NCBI GenBank assembly: GCA_002221725.1
Contig: NJFT01000028.1
Location: 1-64,000, forward strand
Length of the DNA stretch: 64,000 nucleotides
Source of the DNA: Scedosporium boydii
Lineage: Eukaryota > Ascomycota > Sordariomycetes > Microascales > Microascaceae
Reading direction: 5' to 3'
The notes beneath the pieces were generated by a model. The model searched no databases. It was not told the DNA's origin and was given only the letters and a program-made list of their open reading frames with translations. Positions 49,909 through 63,059 of the stretch are shown piece by piece (the first letter of the stretch is position 1; each line of letters begins with the position of its first letter). The position numbers and the translations under genes were made by a program.

Positions 49909-52900
49909 TTAAGCAGCAATATCCTCTACCACGACGTCTTCTACAACGACATCTTCCACCACCACCGCCGGCTCCTCCGCCTTCTCCTCCGCCTTCTCCT
50001 CAGCAACGGCACCCTGAGCAGTCGCCTCATTTCCCTCACTAGCAGGCTTCGCCTCGCTAGCCTTAGCTTCAGCCTCGCCCTCCTTGCTGGGAACCTCCTC
50101 GCGGGGGATCGGGTCGTCGGGGCGGCCGAGCGACTTCTTGGTGTTGGGGTCAACGCCGTCGACGTCCGGGTGAGGGGGCGCATACTCCTGGGGGATGGGC
50201 TGGCCGTCCTCGCCCAGAATGACCTCATTACCGTCCTGATCGACAATGCGCGTGCGCGTCTCGTAGCGCGTCTTGAACTCGACCTTGCCCTCGAGGGCCT
50301 TGACCTGCTCTTCGTCGAGGAGGTTGCCATCCTGGTCGCGGTACTCTATCCGCTCCTCCTGGGCGAGGATGCGCTGGCCCGCGGGTACGGCAGGCGCACC
50401 GCTAATACCCGCCTGCTCTCCCACGGCTGGCTGCGCATCTTGGGCGACGGGGACCTGAGGAGGAGGCTGCTTAGCCTCGACGGGCTTGGCGGAAGTGGAC
50501 TGCGCAGCGCTCGAGCTAGGGGCGGGCAGGCTGTTGTATGCATCGTACTGTTTCAGAGTCAGTATAAGCTATGCTTTACTACTCTAATATCAGGAGGTGG
50601 AGGGGAAAAGAAATTGAAGACTCACGCTCTCGAGGAAAGTGTTGCAGTCAAAGTCCCAAGTAGGGAAAAGCTTGACACGCTTACACTGGGCCTTGGTCCA
50701 GGTATTACCATAAGCAAGGGGTGAGTACAGACCAAAGACGACAACGGAAAGGACAAGAAGAACAACGGCGCCGGTCTTGTTAAAGAGGCCGCCGCCGCGA
50801 GCGCCAGTACCAGGAGCGGTACGGGCGGTCAAGAAGTCAAACACCTGGGAGAAGGCGACAATGGCGAAGTAAAGGGCCGGGAAGTAGTGGTGCAGGAAGA
50901 GCTGGCGCTTCATGAGGTAAAAGGGGAAGTAGTGGAACGCCCAGCCGAGGACGGACGTGCCAATCTCGTAGTCGAAGCGCTTGAAGAGGACGTGGTTGTA
51001 GTCGCCGCAGCTGCGCTGCCATCGGAGGACGGCGATGCCCTTGAAAAGAACATAAACAACGACTGCAAGAGTAGAGGTCCACCAGACAACGGGGTTTCCG
51101 AGGAGGTAGATTTGGCGGTGGTTGCGGCCCCAAAAATTGATACCGCGACGGAGGATGGGCCACGACTCGGGGCGCGAATCCCACGCGTGAGAGTCCGTAA
51201 GACCGGCATTGGTCTTCCACATAACCTTGTGGAGCTCAAAGAACTTGCCGAGGAATCCGGGGTTGGCGTAGTTCACCTTCTCGGCATTGTCGCCGAGCTG
51301 AGGATGCTCGTTGTACTCGACATACCAGAGGGAGTTGGGAAGAGTACCACCACGGGCGCAAGTAACTTCCTGCTGCTCAGAGGCCCAGTCGGGAAGTTTG
51401 ACCTTGTGGGAGAAAAGGACACAACCAGTCATGACGTGGACGAGCTTGAACTTGGTCTGGATGGTTCGGAGTCGCTCCTTAGCCACGGCGCCGCTAGACT
51501 TGGACTTAACAATCTCGACACGGAAGTAATCGTTGGCATCGCCCTCGAAGCCCTCGTAACCGTACGCCGAAACTTCATTCTGCCAGTCGGCTTCGGTGAC
51601 AGGGGGCCGGACATCATGGGAGTGGAGGCGGCGGTGGGTGGCGGTGTGGTAGAGACGGAGGATAGCACCATTCTTGATGTACTGAGGCTCGGGGAGGCTA
51701 TCCCAGGCATGGGTGCCGTTAATAGGCTCGCCATGGATATCGAGAGGCTGAGTCTGGTTCTCGAGCAGCCAGCGGTTGTTGTCATCCTTGTGGGGGTACA
51801 GAGTAATCTGCTGCTGCTTGCTGCCAGTAGGGTACATCAAGGGGTGAGAGTGGAGGTAGCCGCCCTGGGTGTTGACGTGACGGATGGTGACTCGGCTGCC
51901 AAACATGACATCGGCGGGGACGTCGCGCATTCCCTTCGAGTTAAGAGTGGACTGGAACTCGGAGCTCATAAAACCGTCGCCGTCGCCGGGGTTGCGCAGA
52001 CACTGGAAGTGGATCGCGAACATAGCCATGTAGAAGGTGAGGGGAATAACGATGAGGCAGAAGGCGCGGGCGAGGAAGTGCTTGAACCAAAGACGGACGG
52101 AGACGTTCTTGGTGTCACCGAGAAGAACCCAGAGCTGAACCAAAGTCAAGCTGCCAACCCAAGCAATCGTGAACAGACCAACCCACTTGATGCTGACCGT
52201 GACGCCTAGACCGAGGCCGGTCAAGGCGAGCCAGAACCACCAGCTAAGCTGGAAGGCCTTCTCAGGACCCTGCTCGTGCTGGTTGGTGAAGGACGAGAAT
52301 GCCATTGCGGTGAAGGCAGTGGCAATCATGAGAGGCGAGTCGAGGAGGATGAGGCGGGCCTGAGTCAAGAGACCATTCTCTGGGGGAAAAGAAGCCGTAT
52401 TAGTGTTTGTTTGGAAGTCTCAGCTCCATCTATCGAATACATACCAAAAACGATGAAGAGAGCACCCATAGCAGCAGTCGCAGTTCGGCATCCGGTAGCC
52501 TTGAGAGTCAAGAACATGGTGGGAGCCAGCAGAATACCGCAAATAGCAGGGAACAGACGCATGGCGACGTAAGGCACACCAGGCTCAATATAATCCTTTC
52601 CGATCTCCTTGAAGTCGAAGTCACCCTTAAAGCCAGCAAGCCAGCCCGTAAGGGCAATGAGCATCTTAGCCAGGGGAGGATGCACATCCATGAAGAATTT
52701 GCCCTTGATGTATTTCGTTGCGAATCCACCGAAACTGCATTACAAAAAAAGGGCAAAGTCAGCTTCACATTTCTTTCCAAGTATGGTGCAAATGAGAACA
52801 GAGATTCTCAGCAGGGGACAAAGGGAACTCACTGGACCTCATCAAAGACGACACTTGTAGGTTGGTAAATCCTAAACAGCCTCACAATAGCAGAAATCAC

Positions 52901-53086
52901 AGTAATACCAAGCATCACCTGGTAATCCGAGCCTGGTAGGAGGAAGACATCGTGGTCCTCGACGCCCTCGGACGCGTACGACTGCGAGGTCTTGGACTTC
53001 TTGGACTTGTTCTTCGAGGCGGTGGGAGCAGGGGCGACGGCGCCGCTCCCACTCTCGGCGGGTTTGGGCGTCCGTGATCGGGCCAT
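49909..53086 (-). CDS. PMT1: Dolichyl-phosphate-mannose:protein O-mannosyltransferase, PMT1 subfamily
   Basis: The predicted 978-residue integral ER membrane enzyme transfers mannose from dolichyl-phosphate to Ser/Thr of secretory proteins, usually as a Pmt1-Pmt2 heterodimer. Minus-strand exons are 53086-52833, 52734-52445, 52379-50626 and 50547-49909, with introns of 98, 65 and 78 nt; all junctions are in phase. The first luminal loop holds the conserved FDEVHFGGFATKY with Asp82-Glu83, followed by HPPLAKMLI. ENGLLTQARLILLDSPLM, several membrane spans, then a luminal MIR region (about 340-530: TIRHVNTQGGYLHSHP, YFRVEIV, FKLVHVMTGCVLFSHK) and further spans complete GT39. The hydrophilic 200-residue C-terminal tail (from YDAYNSLPAP) with EYRDQDGNLLDEEQ is typical of fungal Pmt1 (Aspergillus PmtB), and its extreme end repeats VVVED. 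A Pmt2 or Pmt4 assignment fits the tail less well. Confidence 0.9.
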
Positions 53087-55518
53087 CACGGGTTAGATTA
53101 TCGTGAACGTTGTTGCCGATCGAATATCGTTGGGGAATTTGGTTGTCGATCAGGGTAGAGTTTCGTTCGGTGTCAACCACACAATTCGGTTCAAATTCGA
53201 GGGCGGTTGCGTCGCCAATTGTACGGTAGAGAACAGGTAGTTAATTGGGAAATTAACGAGAGTCGAGAAGTAGAAGAAATGTATTAGGTCGTAAAGTCAG
53301 AAAATGTCATGGGGTAAAAAAAAGAAAAAGAGCTGTATGAAAGGTAAATACAATCCGAGGTCGAGAGCCGTTAGACCCGCGATGCCATCAAAATTCCAAG
53401 ATTCTCCCCGGCAGTCCCAATGCAGAACTCCGGCGAAGAAACTCCAAAAGAAGGTTGAAGGAGGAGGATTGTTCGTTTCGGTTGAGTTGAGGAAGCGGAA
53501 GGGAGATGGAGGGGATGGATTAAAGGGGTGAAGGCTGAAGGTTGACACCAAAAAAAGGACAACGATGCGAGGTGGAATTCGTGGAGCTGCGGCTGTGCGA
53601 CTCTGGAGCAAGACAACGAGGACGTGGAGGTACTCCGTCTTCGTACTCCCAAGTACAAAGTATCTGTCTCTGAATAGGGGACGCACTCTGAGATGGCAGG
53701 TACGATGACAATGACGTCTATATTTCACACTGTATAGTCTTCGCCAGCTCCTTCCTCCTCCACAGTGCAAGTTCCCAGCCGCTACCCACGCTAGGCTGAA
53801 CCAAGTCTGATTACGTTGTCCACCACGCCAATATCCAAAGTACCCTTCTGGCCCCAAATTTCCAGGAAGGTACTCCTGGCCAAGCTCCTGAACCCCCAAT
53901 TCTCGTGTTCCTTTTCCCATATCGATCCCGCCCCGGATATTATCACACTATCCTTGAACCGGCCATAAAATGTTCTATTCTTGTCCATAGATCAGCCCGC
54001 CCGCCCAGCAAGGACCCAGCTTTCTCAAAACAGCTATTGATCTCCTGGTCCCATTAACACCCTGAACCCCAAAATATCCAGACTTGACAGAAGAAACACC
54101 TCTTCCCAGGTACAACATTTCAGCTGAACCCAGTAATACTGACCGCGACTTGTTATTCACTAATTCTTTTCCGTCTCCTAAAATCGATGAGAGGAAAAGC
54201 CGGTTGTTACACCATGCTGTTGACAGAAACATTTTGTCTCACGATTGATCTAGGAGAGCGCTTTGGTGCTACAAATCCGATCAGGCCACCTGTTAGCTTT
54301 GGCCATGTCATTGAGCTTTCTACCTCCGCCCTTTTGTTTCATTCTTTTGGAACTCGCAGCGACTCGGGCGGGCTCGCGAAGCAAAACCCCTGAATCGGAC
54401 CCCTGGTATGTCTTTCAAGGACTTATCTGTCAATCTGCCAATATTGGATTCTTTGGATTCAAGCCAGGTTCTACCTCGACATCACGTGGGCTGTCCTCCG
54501 GCCTCGCTCGACGTGTTCTTTTATATCCAAGTCAACTATTCAGTATGACTCGTAAACGTAGTGAGTGCATTGTGAATCGCCATCAACTGAGGTTCGGAGT
54601 CGTCATCCGTCTAGACAGGGTGTAATTATCTCTACTTCACGTCCAAGTCTACGCACCTCCGGCTCTTGCATATAGAAGCCTTGCTGCTTTGTGTACTTCC
54701 CGCCCACCCATCAAGCCTACCACTAAGCTAAAACTGAAGATATATATATACACATATGCAGAGAGGGTGGGGATACAGAGGGGGAGAAGGAGATGCTGAG
54801 ACAGAGGGAGAGATACGAGGCGAGAAAAGGACGATCCAGGTCCAAGCCCAGGGACGCTTTTGAGCTTTGGGGAATCGTATACTCACAGAGTCACCTCCAC
54901 TTCAACGAGAGCATTAAGATCATACTTGATCTCCGAGGTCAATTCCCATTATCCTCACATTGACATTAATAGTAAGAACTTATCGAACCCTATATAGATA
55001 GCAGAAGAAAACTGCCTCCCTCCTTAGCCCATCCCATCCCATTATCATAGACTATGCCTCTAAACCTCCATATTTCAACTCACAAAAACACCTTCCGTTA
55101 ACCAGAGATCAACTTTGCTTGCTCTGTTCTGTTCCGTCCGTCCATGCTGTTATTTTTTGTGTCGATATAATCATAAGACGTCGTAAGCTCTGCCTCCCAA
55201 AACATATCCATCACCCAATCCACACAAACAAGTCGGAATGAACATCCTCCTCTTAATTTCCTCCTCTTTCTTGGATACCTCGAAATACAAATGTCCCGCC
55301 ATAAACAGGAAAGGCAAAAAGGAAAACGGAAAGGACAGGAAAGAGACAGGAAGTCCCTCGCACGCTAAGAAACCCAAGAGTAGTAGTAGTACAGAAAAAT
55401 AGCCCATTTGCTTCTTAGCAATCAATAAGCATCAGCAGGCCCAACTTCCCGAAACCACAATCAACCACGAAGCAACCAACTTCCTCGGGTATTTCCCAAG
55501 GAACCCATCCCTTAAAGC
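53087..55518. other. Intergenic, promoter side of PMT1
   Basis: There are 2.4 kb between the PMT1 start and the stop of the zinc-finger gene. The 207-codon minus frame at 53920-53297 is not supported: it shows no domain and consists of Pro/Phe/Arg-rich runs. A short alternating TA tract lies near 54742-54760, and a purine-rich stretch follows it at 54.76-54.84 kb. Confidence 0.55.
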
Positions 55519-57051
55519 TTACCCCATCATTCCAACATCACCATCAACGTCACTCGCAACATCGCTCCCCGTATCACAAGTATCCGTACTTCCGGGACTC
55601 TCGATATTCATCGCACCGAGCCTCTTCCTCTGACACGCCGTCAGAGTCTGCTGCTGTTGCTGTTGGTGCTGTTGTTGTTGCTGCTGTCGTCGCTGCTTGA
55701 CCATCTCCGTGATGCCGAGGTAGAACTCCTCGGCCGCCGGGTCGAACCCGGTCCTCGCGCGGCAGTTGTTCCGGTCGCGGAAATGTCGGAGGATGTGCTC
55801 CTTGAAGTTGTCCAGCCTGTTGAAGCTCGGCCTCATGGCGTTGTCCTTGCAAAATGGGCATCGGTTCTGCATGGGTGAGTGCCATCTATTGAGAAGAGAT
55901 GGTGTCAGCTAGCTAATTCAAACACCGTACTGCATCTGCCGGGTGCGAAGCGGGGATCGAGTCCTTTTTCTCGTCAGAAGAAGAAGAAATGAAACTTACG
56001 TCGTCATGTGTCGAGTGAGGTTCTCCTTCCAGCTGTAGGACTTGCCACAGCCCTCGTGCGGACACTTGAACCTCTTGTTACCTCCGCTCTCCTCATCTCC
56101 TGAATGCTCCTTCGATCGGCCCTTGCCCGTGCTGATGGCACTAGCTTTCCTCTTGCTTCGCGTTGTCCGCTCCTGGCTCGACGTAGAGTCGGCACTACCT
56201 CGTCGATCACCGCCGGCTGCGGCTCCCGCCAACGCAGAGAGCGCCATCTTGACAGCCTCGGGCATTTGGTCCGGTGTGAGTCCTCCGGGAGTGGAGGATG
56301 GGAAATTGAAAGTAGGTAGAGAGCCATGGAGATGAGAGTCGGCACTGATGCCGCGGCTGGGGGCACCCGGTCTAACCGAATCTGTGCGGGCTGGGTTATC
56401 ACTCGTGAAGCTCGGAGCGGCACCATAGTGGGAAACAGCTGGGCCGCCTGGCGCCGACAGGGTATTCTCCGAGATGTCGACGTGCGAGTTCCGCCTAACT
56501 TCGGCTGGCTGGGACGGTGCCGTAAGTGTCGAGATGGAAGGAAGACTTATCCTCCGGGGCTGGTCCAATTGGAAAGTAGAGGCGGCAGCGCCCGGGCTGT
56601 ACTTGCAGTCAGCGGCGAGGCGGCCTGGCCTGGATGACCGGTACGCTCGCGGGTCGGTAGGAGATGATCCAGGGATTCGTTCTACGCCGGGGAACCAGTC
56701 GCGAAAGCGGTCGCCGGCGCTGCTTGGAGGAGCCATGCCGGCATAGGGATTCGGGTTCGAACACATAGCGTTACCGCATCCGCTCTCCATGGGGGCGGAG
56801 CTCGCACCGTATTGGCGAGAAAACGCGGTGCGGGGTTTTGAGGACGGAGAAGGTGACGAGGAAGATGATGATCGTGAAAGAGGGATACTAGCTAGAGAGG
56901 CAGCCGAACGTGCCGTCCCAGGGCCAGAAGCAGGGAGGAAAGGCGTTCCTATTTCCCCGGTAGAGGCGCTCACAAAGGTCGCGAAACTCGGGAGCTGGTG
57001 GCTCTGGTGGCTGCGGCATTCGCCAACATCGGTCCGGATGTGACTCTCCAT
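55519..57051 (-). CDS. C2H2 zinc-finger protein, putative transcription factor
   Basis: The predicted nuclear protein is 472 residues from two exons, 57051-56000 and 55885-55519, with a 114-nt intron. Residues 1-320 are Ser/Pro/Gly-rich and look disordered, ending in a basic patch (TTRSKRKASAISTGKGRSKE) that could be a nuclear localisation signal. Finger 1 is C330, C335, H348, H353 (CPHEGCGKSYSWKENLTRH) and is split by the intron. Finger 2, C360, C363, H381, H385, is less canonical, with a 17-residue linker between its Cys and His pairs. A glutamine tract (418-430) follows and suggests an activation domain. I choose the ATG at 57051 (context ACCATGG); an in-frame ATG at 57168 would add 39 residues of poor composition. 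The target genes are unknown. Confidence 0.85.
55648..55686 (-). repeat. CAG/CAA microsatellite coding for poly-Gln
   Basis: An interrupted CAG/CAA tract (seen as CTG/TTG on the plus strand) encodes the Gln run with one His in the zinc-finger protein. Such tracts vary in length between strains. Confidence 0.9.
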
Positions 57052-60000
57052 GGTGGTCGGCGAAAAGTGTAATCCGAGCAAGGTGCCGTCTTGAATAGTT
57101 TCTTTAAAAGAATTGCAAATGGATCTAAAACGACGTGTGTTTAAGTGGTTTGGGGATGGATGATACATGCGGCTTGAGGTGTATAAGGACGTAGGAGGGA
57201 CTAGGCTGTTTCCGAAGATCTTGAAATATGAACTGATAACTCAGAGAGACAGCAAATGGCTAGGACAAATGGACGAGGCCCGTATATATGCCATCACACT
57301 CGGTGAATGATGAAGGGTGTGGGATTCCAAAGGGGAAAGCCTCTTCAACCAGTAGCAGCGTCCGAGTTTATTATAGATTCCAACGCGAGCTAACACGCCT
57401 CGGTGGTGCAGTCGAATTCTACGGCTTCGAAAGTGATAAAATTGATCACCTTTCTTCGCTCCCAAGGAAAAAACAATTCCGCATCAATAGTACTTCCTGA
57501 TGGCAGCCACTGGAACCCTCCCACCCCTCTCGCGGACCGACTCGGCGGCCAGAAGGCTCTGAGTAGGGGGTGTAAGCTCGAGTCGATTTGATGTAGGTAA
57601 GTGGCGGGAATGTATGTACTAGGGAGCCACCAGCGACACCTCCATGTCCAGTCCACTCCTCTTCTTCATGAGCACACACCCCCTTCTCTTTATCTCCAGC
57701 ACCCCTCTTCCACCCCCCTCCCCTCCCCTTACTCCGAGTACAGGGTATACTAGTATATCATAGTTACTACTTCTCCCAGTCTGCGCACTTGGGGTACGTG
57801 AGGAGACAGGTCTGGCGCTGACGAGAGGTATAATAATATTACTTAGTGGCATTTGATCCGAGTCCAAGTGCAGCTATGCAGCATCCCGCAGTTCGTGGCC
57901 TAGAGCTTGAGGACGATTTAGGCACATAGGCTTTAAACAAACGTGGGAATGAAGCTTAATACAGAGATTGCTATAGCCATGGTAAACTGTCTAGAGATGA
58001 TGTCGCCATGAATACACATCGTCTTTCGGAAATGAGAATTCACTTTTGTCCAGCAAGTACTGAACAGCCCCTTCGCCACTCACTCACCCAAAGGATACAT
58101 ACCGTAGACACACGCACACAGACATCTTTGCATGTGAGATGGGGAGGGAAAACACACCACGCACATCTACCCATGGTCGAGATGCATGAAAACGTGGCCT
58201 GGAAGAAGGGATCTACAGACCTAGCCAGGGGGAAACAGAAATGTGTAACAGACTAAACAATCTTCTGTGCGAATATTCCGCTATCCCAAAGCAGCAGGTT
58301 GCTTCACCGCCCGGCATGGACTTACCGACGATACTGTTCTATTCCTGTCTTCGTTAGCCACTGGCCACTTGGCCGCTCGGGATTCTTCGAAAAAGATTCA
58401 TGGCCGGGACATTGCCCTCATTCCGGAATCCGTTAAGCCACGCCGGCTTCGCCGCCGCAACAAAGCCCCGATTGTAAGCCCGTGTTGGGGCTTGCTGTGA
58501 GCATCCAACCGTCCGAGATTCTGTGCATTTCCCGCAGAAACACACAGCCAGCCCTATGTGTCCGTCATAGAGACTTTTCGCCCTCGTCGGATTCATTAAA
58601 GCCTCGGTACGGGCCTGGCCGTCGTTCTTGCTGCACTTACGGATGTTTATCCCGAGTGAGGCTGCTTGAAGAAACAGTGGACCGCAGACCGCATATTGAC
58701 TCAGGGGCCGCCCGTTAGGTCTCAGCACGAAGAAAACAATGAAAAATTTTCCTTTCTTTTCAAACCAGCCGTTGCTCACATAGGAAGATTAGTTGGACGC
58801 CAGAATTTGACAGATAGGGAGGGTTGCAGGATGAGGAAGCAGAAAAAGGAAGCAACAAGCGGCCTTGGTTGGCCTATATGAGATGGGATGCGGGAAGAGT
58901 GTCTCTGGCGGGAAATAATGGAAATAATCCGTAATAACTTCCTAGCATTGATTAATCCGAGTCCTCTCGCAGGAGAGGCGTGGAGAGACAGATGGATTGG
59001 CTGTCCCCTCTTCGTGTTCTGTTTACCGCAATGTCATCAATGTCATCCTGCAGCCTCCTTCTCAGGATTGCTTCGTCGTTGAAGAGGAATCCACTCTGGA
59101 GCTATACCTCCGGGGCACAGGCTGGGACTGGGGATATGACCAAGTAATACTCACAGCAGAGGCCTGGCCAGGGCTGGCCAGACCACATCTACGAAGTATC
59201 AGATATTTGCCGGGGCTGTTCGTGGCTGCCCTAAAATCCGGGTAGGCTTGCGTAGGGTGCCGGAGACCAATCAGGTCAAGACGGCACCTGTCCTGCAGTA
59301 TGGCTGGGAACCGAGTACCCCCATCCTGGCTTTATACCATAATCCCATCATAGTGGACGCTGTTGGGTGGGAATGTCAAGTGGGCCAGGCCCTCAGCAAC
59401 GCATGCTCACGAAGTGTCAGGAGTACATATCAAGTCGTTTGAAGAATCCCTGTGAATAAATCAGCAAGGGGCAGTCCAAGCCTGTCCGTGGCTGACATGG
59501 GAGGCCTGAGCCCTTGTCGCGTTGATGAGTTTATTTAACAGAGAGTGAATCGGTGTTATGCTGCACGGTAGCCTCTAGATCACCGATCCTTGGGGAAAGG
59601 CCCCGGAAAAGAGGTCAGTAGTTTACATACATGGTAATGATAGTCTACTGTGGAAGGCCCCGACAGCCCGGCGTTGATACTGGATTAGGATCCACCTTCC
59701 ACACCTTGACATGGGCGACCCACGGCATCAAATCATATCAAAAGGGGAAAGGGCAATGGAGGAGGGGAGTGCGGGGCTAGGTCCTGAGTCCGTCCTGTGA
59801 CATTGTACTTGGAAATACCTTGCCATGTTAGGAATGGGTCAAGATATGATCAAATGGAGGCAGGAAATACTGTGGAGCAAGTAAGGTTTAGGGAAGTCAA
59901 GGGGCAAAGGGGGGAAGACGAAGTGGAAACAGCACTGGAGAAGTCTGAGGAGGTAGCACGCAACAGGCAGGAACAACCAATGAGATGAATAACACGAATT

Positions 60001-61825
60001 ACAGCCAATTTGTACGAGTTTCCCTAGTTTCAACAGTTTAACAGGGGCATAATGTCCTCTGTGGAGGGAGGAATGGCATATGTCTATTACTTCGTACGCA
60101 CAGAGTAGACAGAGCAGAGTCAAAGGCGCTAAGTCGAGGGATCGACAACGGCTCAGCTCCGATCTCCATGTCGATCTGAGTTGGCTGGGGATGCAGGCAT
60201 ACAGCACAGCACTTGCCCCTTCTGGGCTTAACGACCCTGACCTGCCGCAAGCCCGTACCTGGGGAGGGGCGAGCATTACAGGACCCACCAAGTCGCCATC
60301 GTCCCCGAAAACTGGTCCAGCGATACAAATCTCTCGATTCTCAATCCCACTGCATTGTCACAATACATATAAGTAGGACCGGGTGACTTCATCGATGCTA
60401 CATTGAAAGCACATCTTGCAGCAGTAGCGTACCGCCAGATTACGCGGAAGTCTTCTCAGAAGAAGCTGCTCCTCAGTGCCTCCCTGAAGTGCTGTTACTA
60501 ACTACAAGTAGTAGGTCTTATACTCCTGCGGCTTGTCCCCTTTTTCAAGGCTTGCGACCCCGGAGCATCTGCGGGCGGCGGCTATTGGCAGTGCGGCGGT
60601 TTACAGGCTCTCAACCACACAGTAATAACAGATCTCGCTCTCCTCCTTCACAAGCACAAGCACAAGTTCAAAATAGTTGAACTTGATGGCTTCGGTTGGT
60701 ATCAAAGACCCTGCTTCGCCCGGGGGTCTCGGATGCACCTCGACGGATTAAGAGAGGCTCCTAACCAATGACCAGTGCGTAGAAAATGATGGTGTGGCGC
60801 CGGGGAAGGCGGACTCAACACGGCGGACTTGCTCTCTTCTGCGTTTCAATGCGATGTTCTTTGCTTTTTATTAATATCCTTCTCGCTGGCCTGTGGACAT
60901 TGAGAGGGGGCCTCCCGGTTTCTTTACAAGTAATGTATCATACGGAGTGCTACTCTATACGTCGTAGTACTGCTCATCTGCCCTTCTCTATCGGATGCGT
61001 GGACTTGCAGTTATCGGATTGTGTTTGGTTGCTTCAAAAATTGACCTGTCGAAGTTGATGGAGAGGTTGACAGTGATGTCGCGAATATCCCCACATGAGT
61101 AGACCTTACTGTTGTAGGCTCAAGAATGTTGAGCGTATCAAATATCAATCGATTATATGTTCCACATACTTCGCAGATCAAAGACTTGCATCGATTTTCT
61201 TCATACCGTCGCTGTGGATTGCTCTGCGTCGATCGTCGATCAACAAGCTGTCGTTTCATTGACGGATGCCCTGATTGGGGGCGGCGCTGAGCATGATCCG
61301 TGCCACTTTAAAGAGAGAGTCACTCGATGGACTGGACACAACAGGCGCGGGGGGCGGAGGAGGGATTGAAGGACCAAAGCGGGCCGTATCCGTGGGACGT
61401 GCTGCGGGCCGTTTTATTTGATCGTTGGTTTCACTGATATTTTTATTCGATATTTCTTCGTATTATCCAGAAGTGGTAACATAACTTTGTTAATACAAAG
61501 TACGCGCTAGATCCGTGCGCTCTCAAATGGCTTTCCTCCGGCACTTCCCCGGATCTGCCAACGACTTCGTATTATGATGTGGCTTCTAGGTTCCTACTTC
61601 TTCGTCCTTACTTTCCTGCTCTGCCGGGAGTGTCAATGACATGGCCGTGGAAAGGACGAGAAGGGAAATGACCAATAGATTCGGTTGAATTACGGTGGTC
61701 AGAATGCAGGGCTTGACAAGAACGTGGCGGTCTGTCCGGTTGAATCGCAAGATTGAAGGGAAGGGTCAACGTTACAACGCATCTTGGTTCTGGATCTTGT
61801 CGCCTTGCCCAGAACGCACTTGGAC

Positions 61826-61842
61826 TACTTCGTACCTCGTAG
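61826..61842. repeat. 17-bp motif shared with 63043-63059
   Basis: TACTTCGTACCTCGTAG is present here and again at 63043-63059. It is a head-to-tail overlap of TACTTCGTA and TACCTCGTA, members of the same motif family. Confidence 0.85.
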
Positions 61843-63042
61843 GAGATGCCTGTCCAGCAGGACACATGAAAGGAACAACCCTTGCAAGAAAATCTCTGGG
61901 GCCAAGTGGAGTTAGTTTATATCGGAGTGCTAGAAACCGATTGGCCAGACCAACTTTTCAAAACCCTCCATGCCAACGGATTTCCAGTTTAGACTGGCGA
62001 GGGTCCCTGGACGGAAACCCTAGCGACGCATCCCTTTCTAACCACCCAAACGATAAGACTCCGCCTTCAAGAAAGGGCTGTTGCAAGCTGGACTTGGGAA
62101 GGGTAGCAGTGCTAAAGGATCGCCACAAGCCTAAGGCCTCTTCTACTAGCCGCGCTGGGTTGGATGGATGAGGTAATACTTCATGCACGGATGACCATAA
62201 CTACATCGAAGGGCATTGGAGATCGGCCCCGATCAGGGTGGGTAGGAGCGCTCCATATCCAGGTTGAGTCTTTGCTAGATCGATAGATAATACCGTCCAC
62301 TGAGAAGTGTGCTCTATGCGAGGAACAGATCGCCACGATACACCATACATTATAATAATGCTCCTGGATTTCCGCCCGCCGAGCTAACCTGGCGCTCGGG
62401 ACGTGTCACGCCCCTGAATCAAGGGATCGACTGGATGGTTACCTGCACTTCGTATCTTAAACACCTCTCTTTGTGGTGGCATCGACGCTGAAGCAAGAGG
62501 GGAGACTGCCTTTGGGGCGCGTGCATCAACGTGCTGTTTGAGACACCCATGTCCAGCCTACCGGGGCCGTCTCCAACTGATCTGTCAACTTCAATCAGCC
62601 AGTATTGCTGGGAAAGGTGGGCGCTAGTATGCTTCAGCTCACTCTGAAAATGTGACCTGTAATAAATCCAGTATAAGAGGAGAGACCTCGCCGGTTACGA
62701 AAGGGAAAAAAAAGGAGCCATGAAATCAATCCGGATGTCTTGCCACAGATATTGCGAAGTTACGGTCCAGCCAGTGACATCCGGTATATTTCCACAATCC
62801 AATCCGTCTCGTTGCCACCTGGGGAGCGACTGAATCATTCACTCGAGCCGGAACGACCAATGAGCCTTACTTCGGGAATGATTCGCCTTCCGAATATATA
62901 GTCGGCTCTCTCCTTCAGGGGGAGTCTCCGAGGTCTTTTGATTACCGCGAGACATAGCCCGAAGTTGCAACTTCATGGTGTTCTCAAGGCCGGATTTGCG
63001 GAGAAAGGGGTCATCTAGAACAATGAAGGGACGGACTATGGT

Positions 63043-63059
63043 TACTTCGTACCTCGTAG
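63043..63059. repeat. Second copy of the 17-bp motif
   Basis: Identical to 61826-61842 over 17 bases, 1.2 kb away. The bases after the motif do not look alike, so only the motif itself seems shared. Confidence 0.85.

Noticed and set aside
50887..52209. Open frame of 440 codons on the plus strand
   Set aside because: It lies wholly opposite the third exon of PMT1, whose domains and splice sites are clear; it is an antisense shadow with Val/Glu/Leu-rich composition and no domain.
53297..53920. Minus-strand frame of 207 codons upstream of PMT1
   Set aside because: No domain, low-complexity Pro/Phe/Arg composition, and it lies in the expected promoter region; most likely chance.
57052..57168. 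N-terminal extension of the zinc-finger protein from the ATG at 57168
   Set aside because: The extra 39 residues have poor composition, and the ATG at 57051 has a stronger initiation context.
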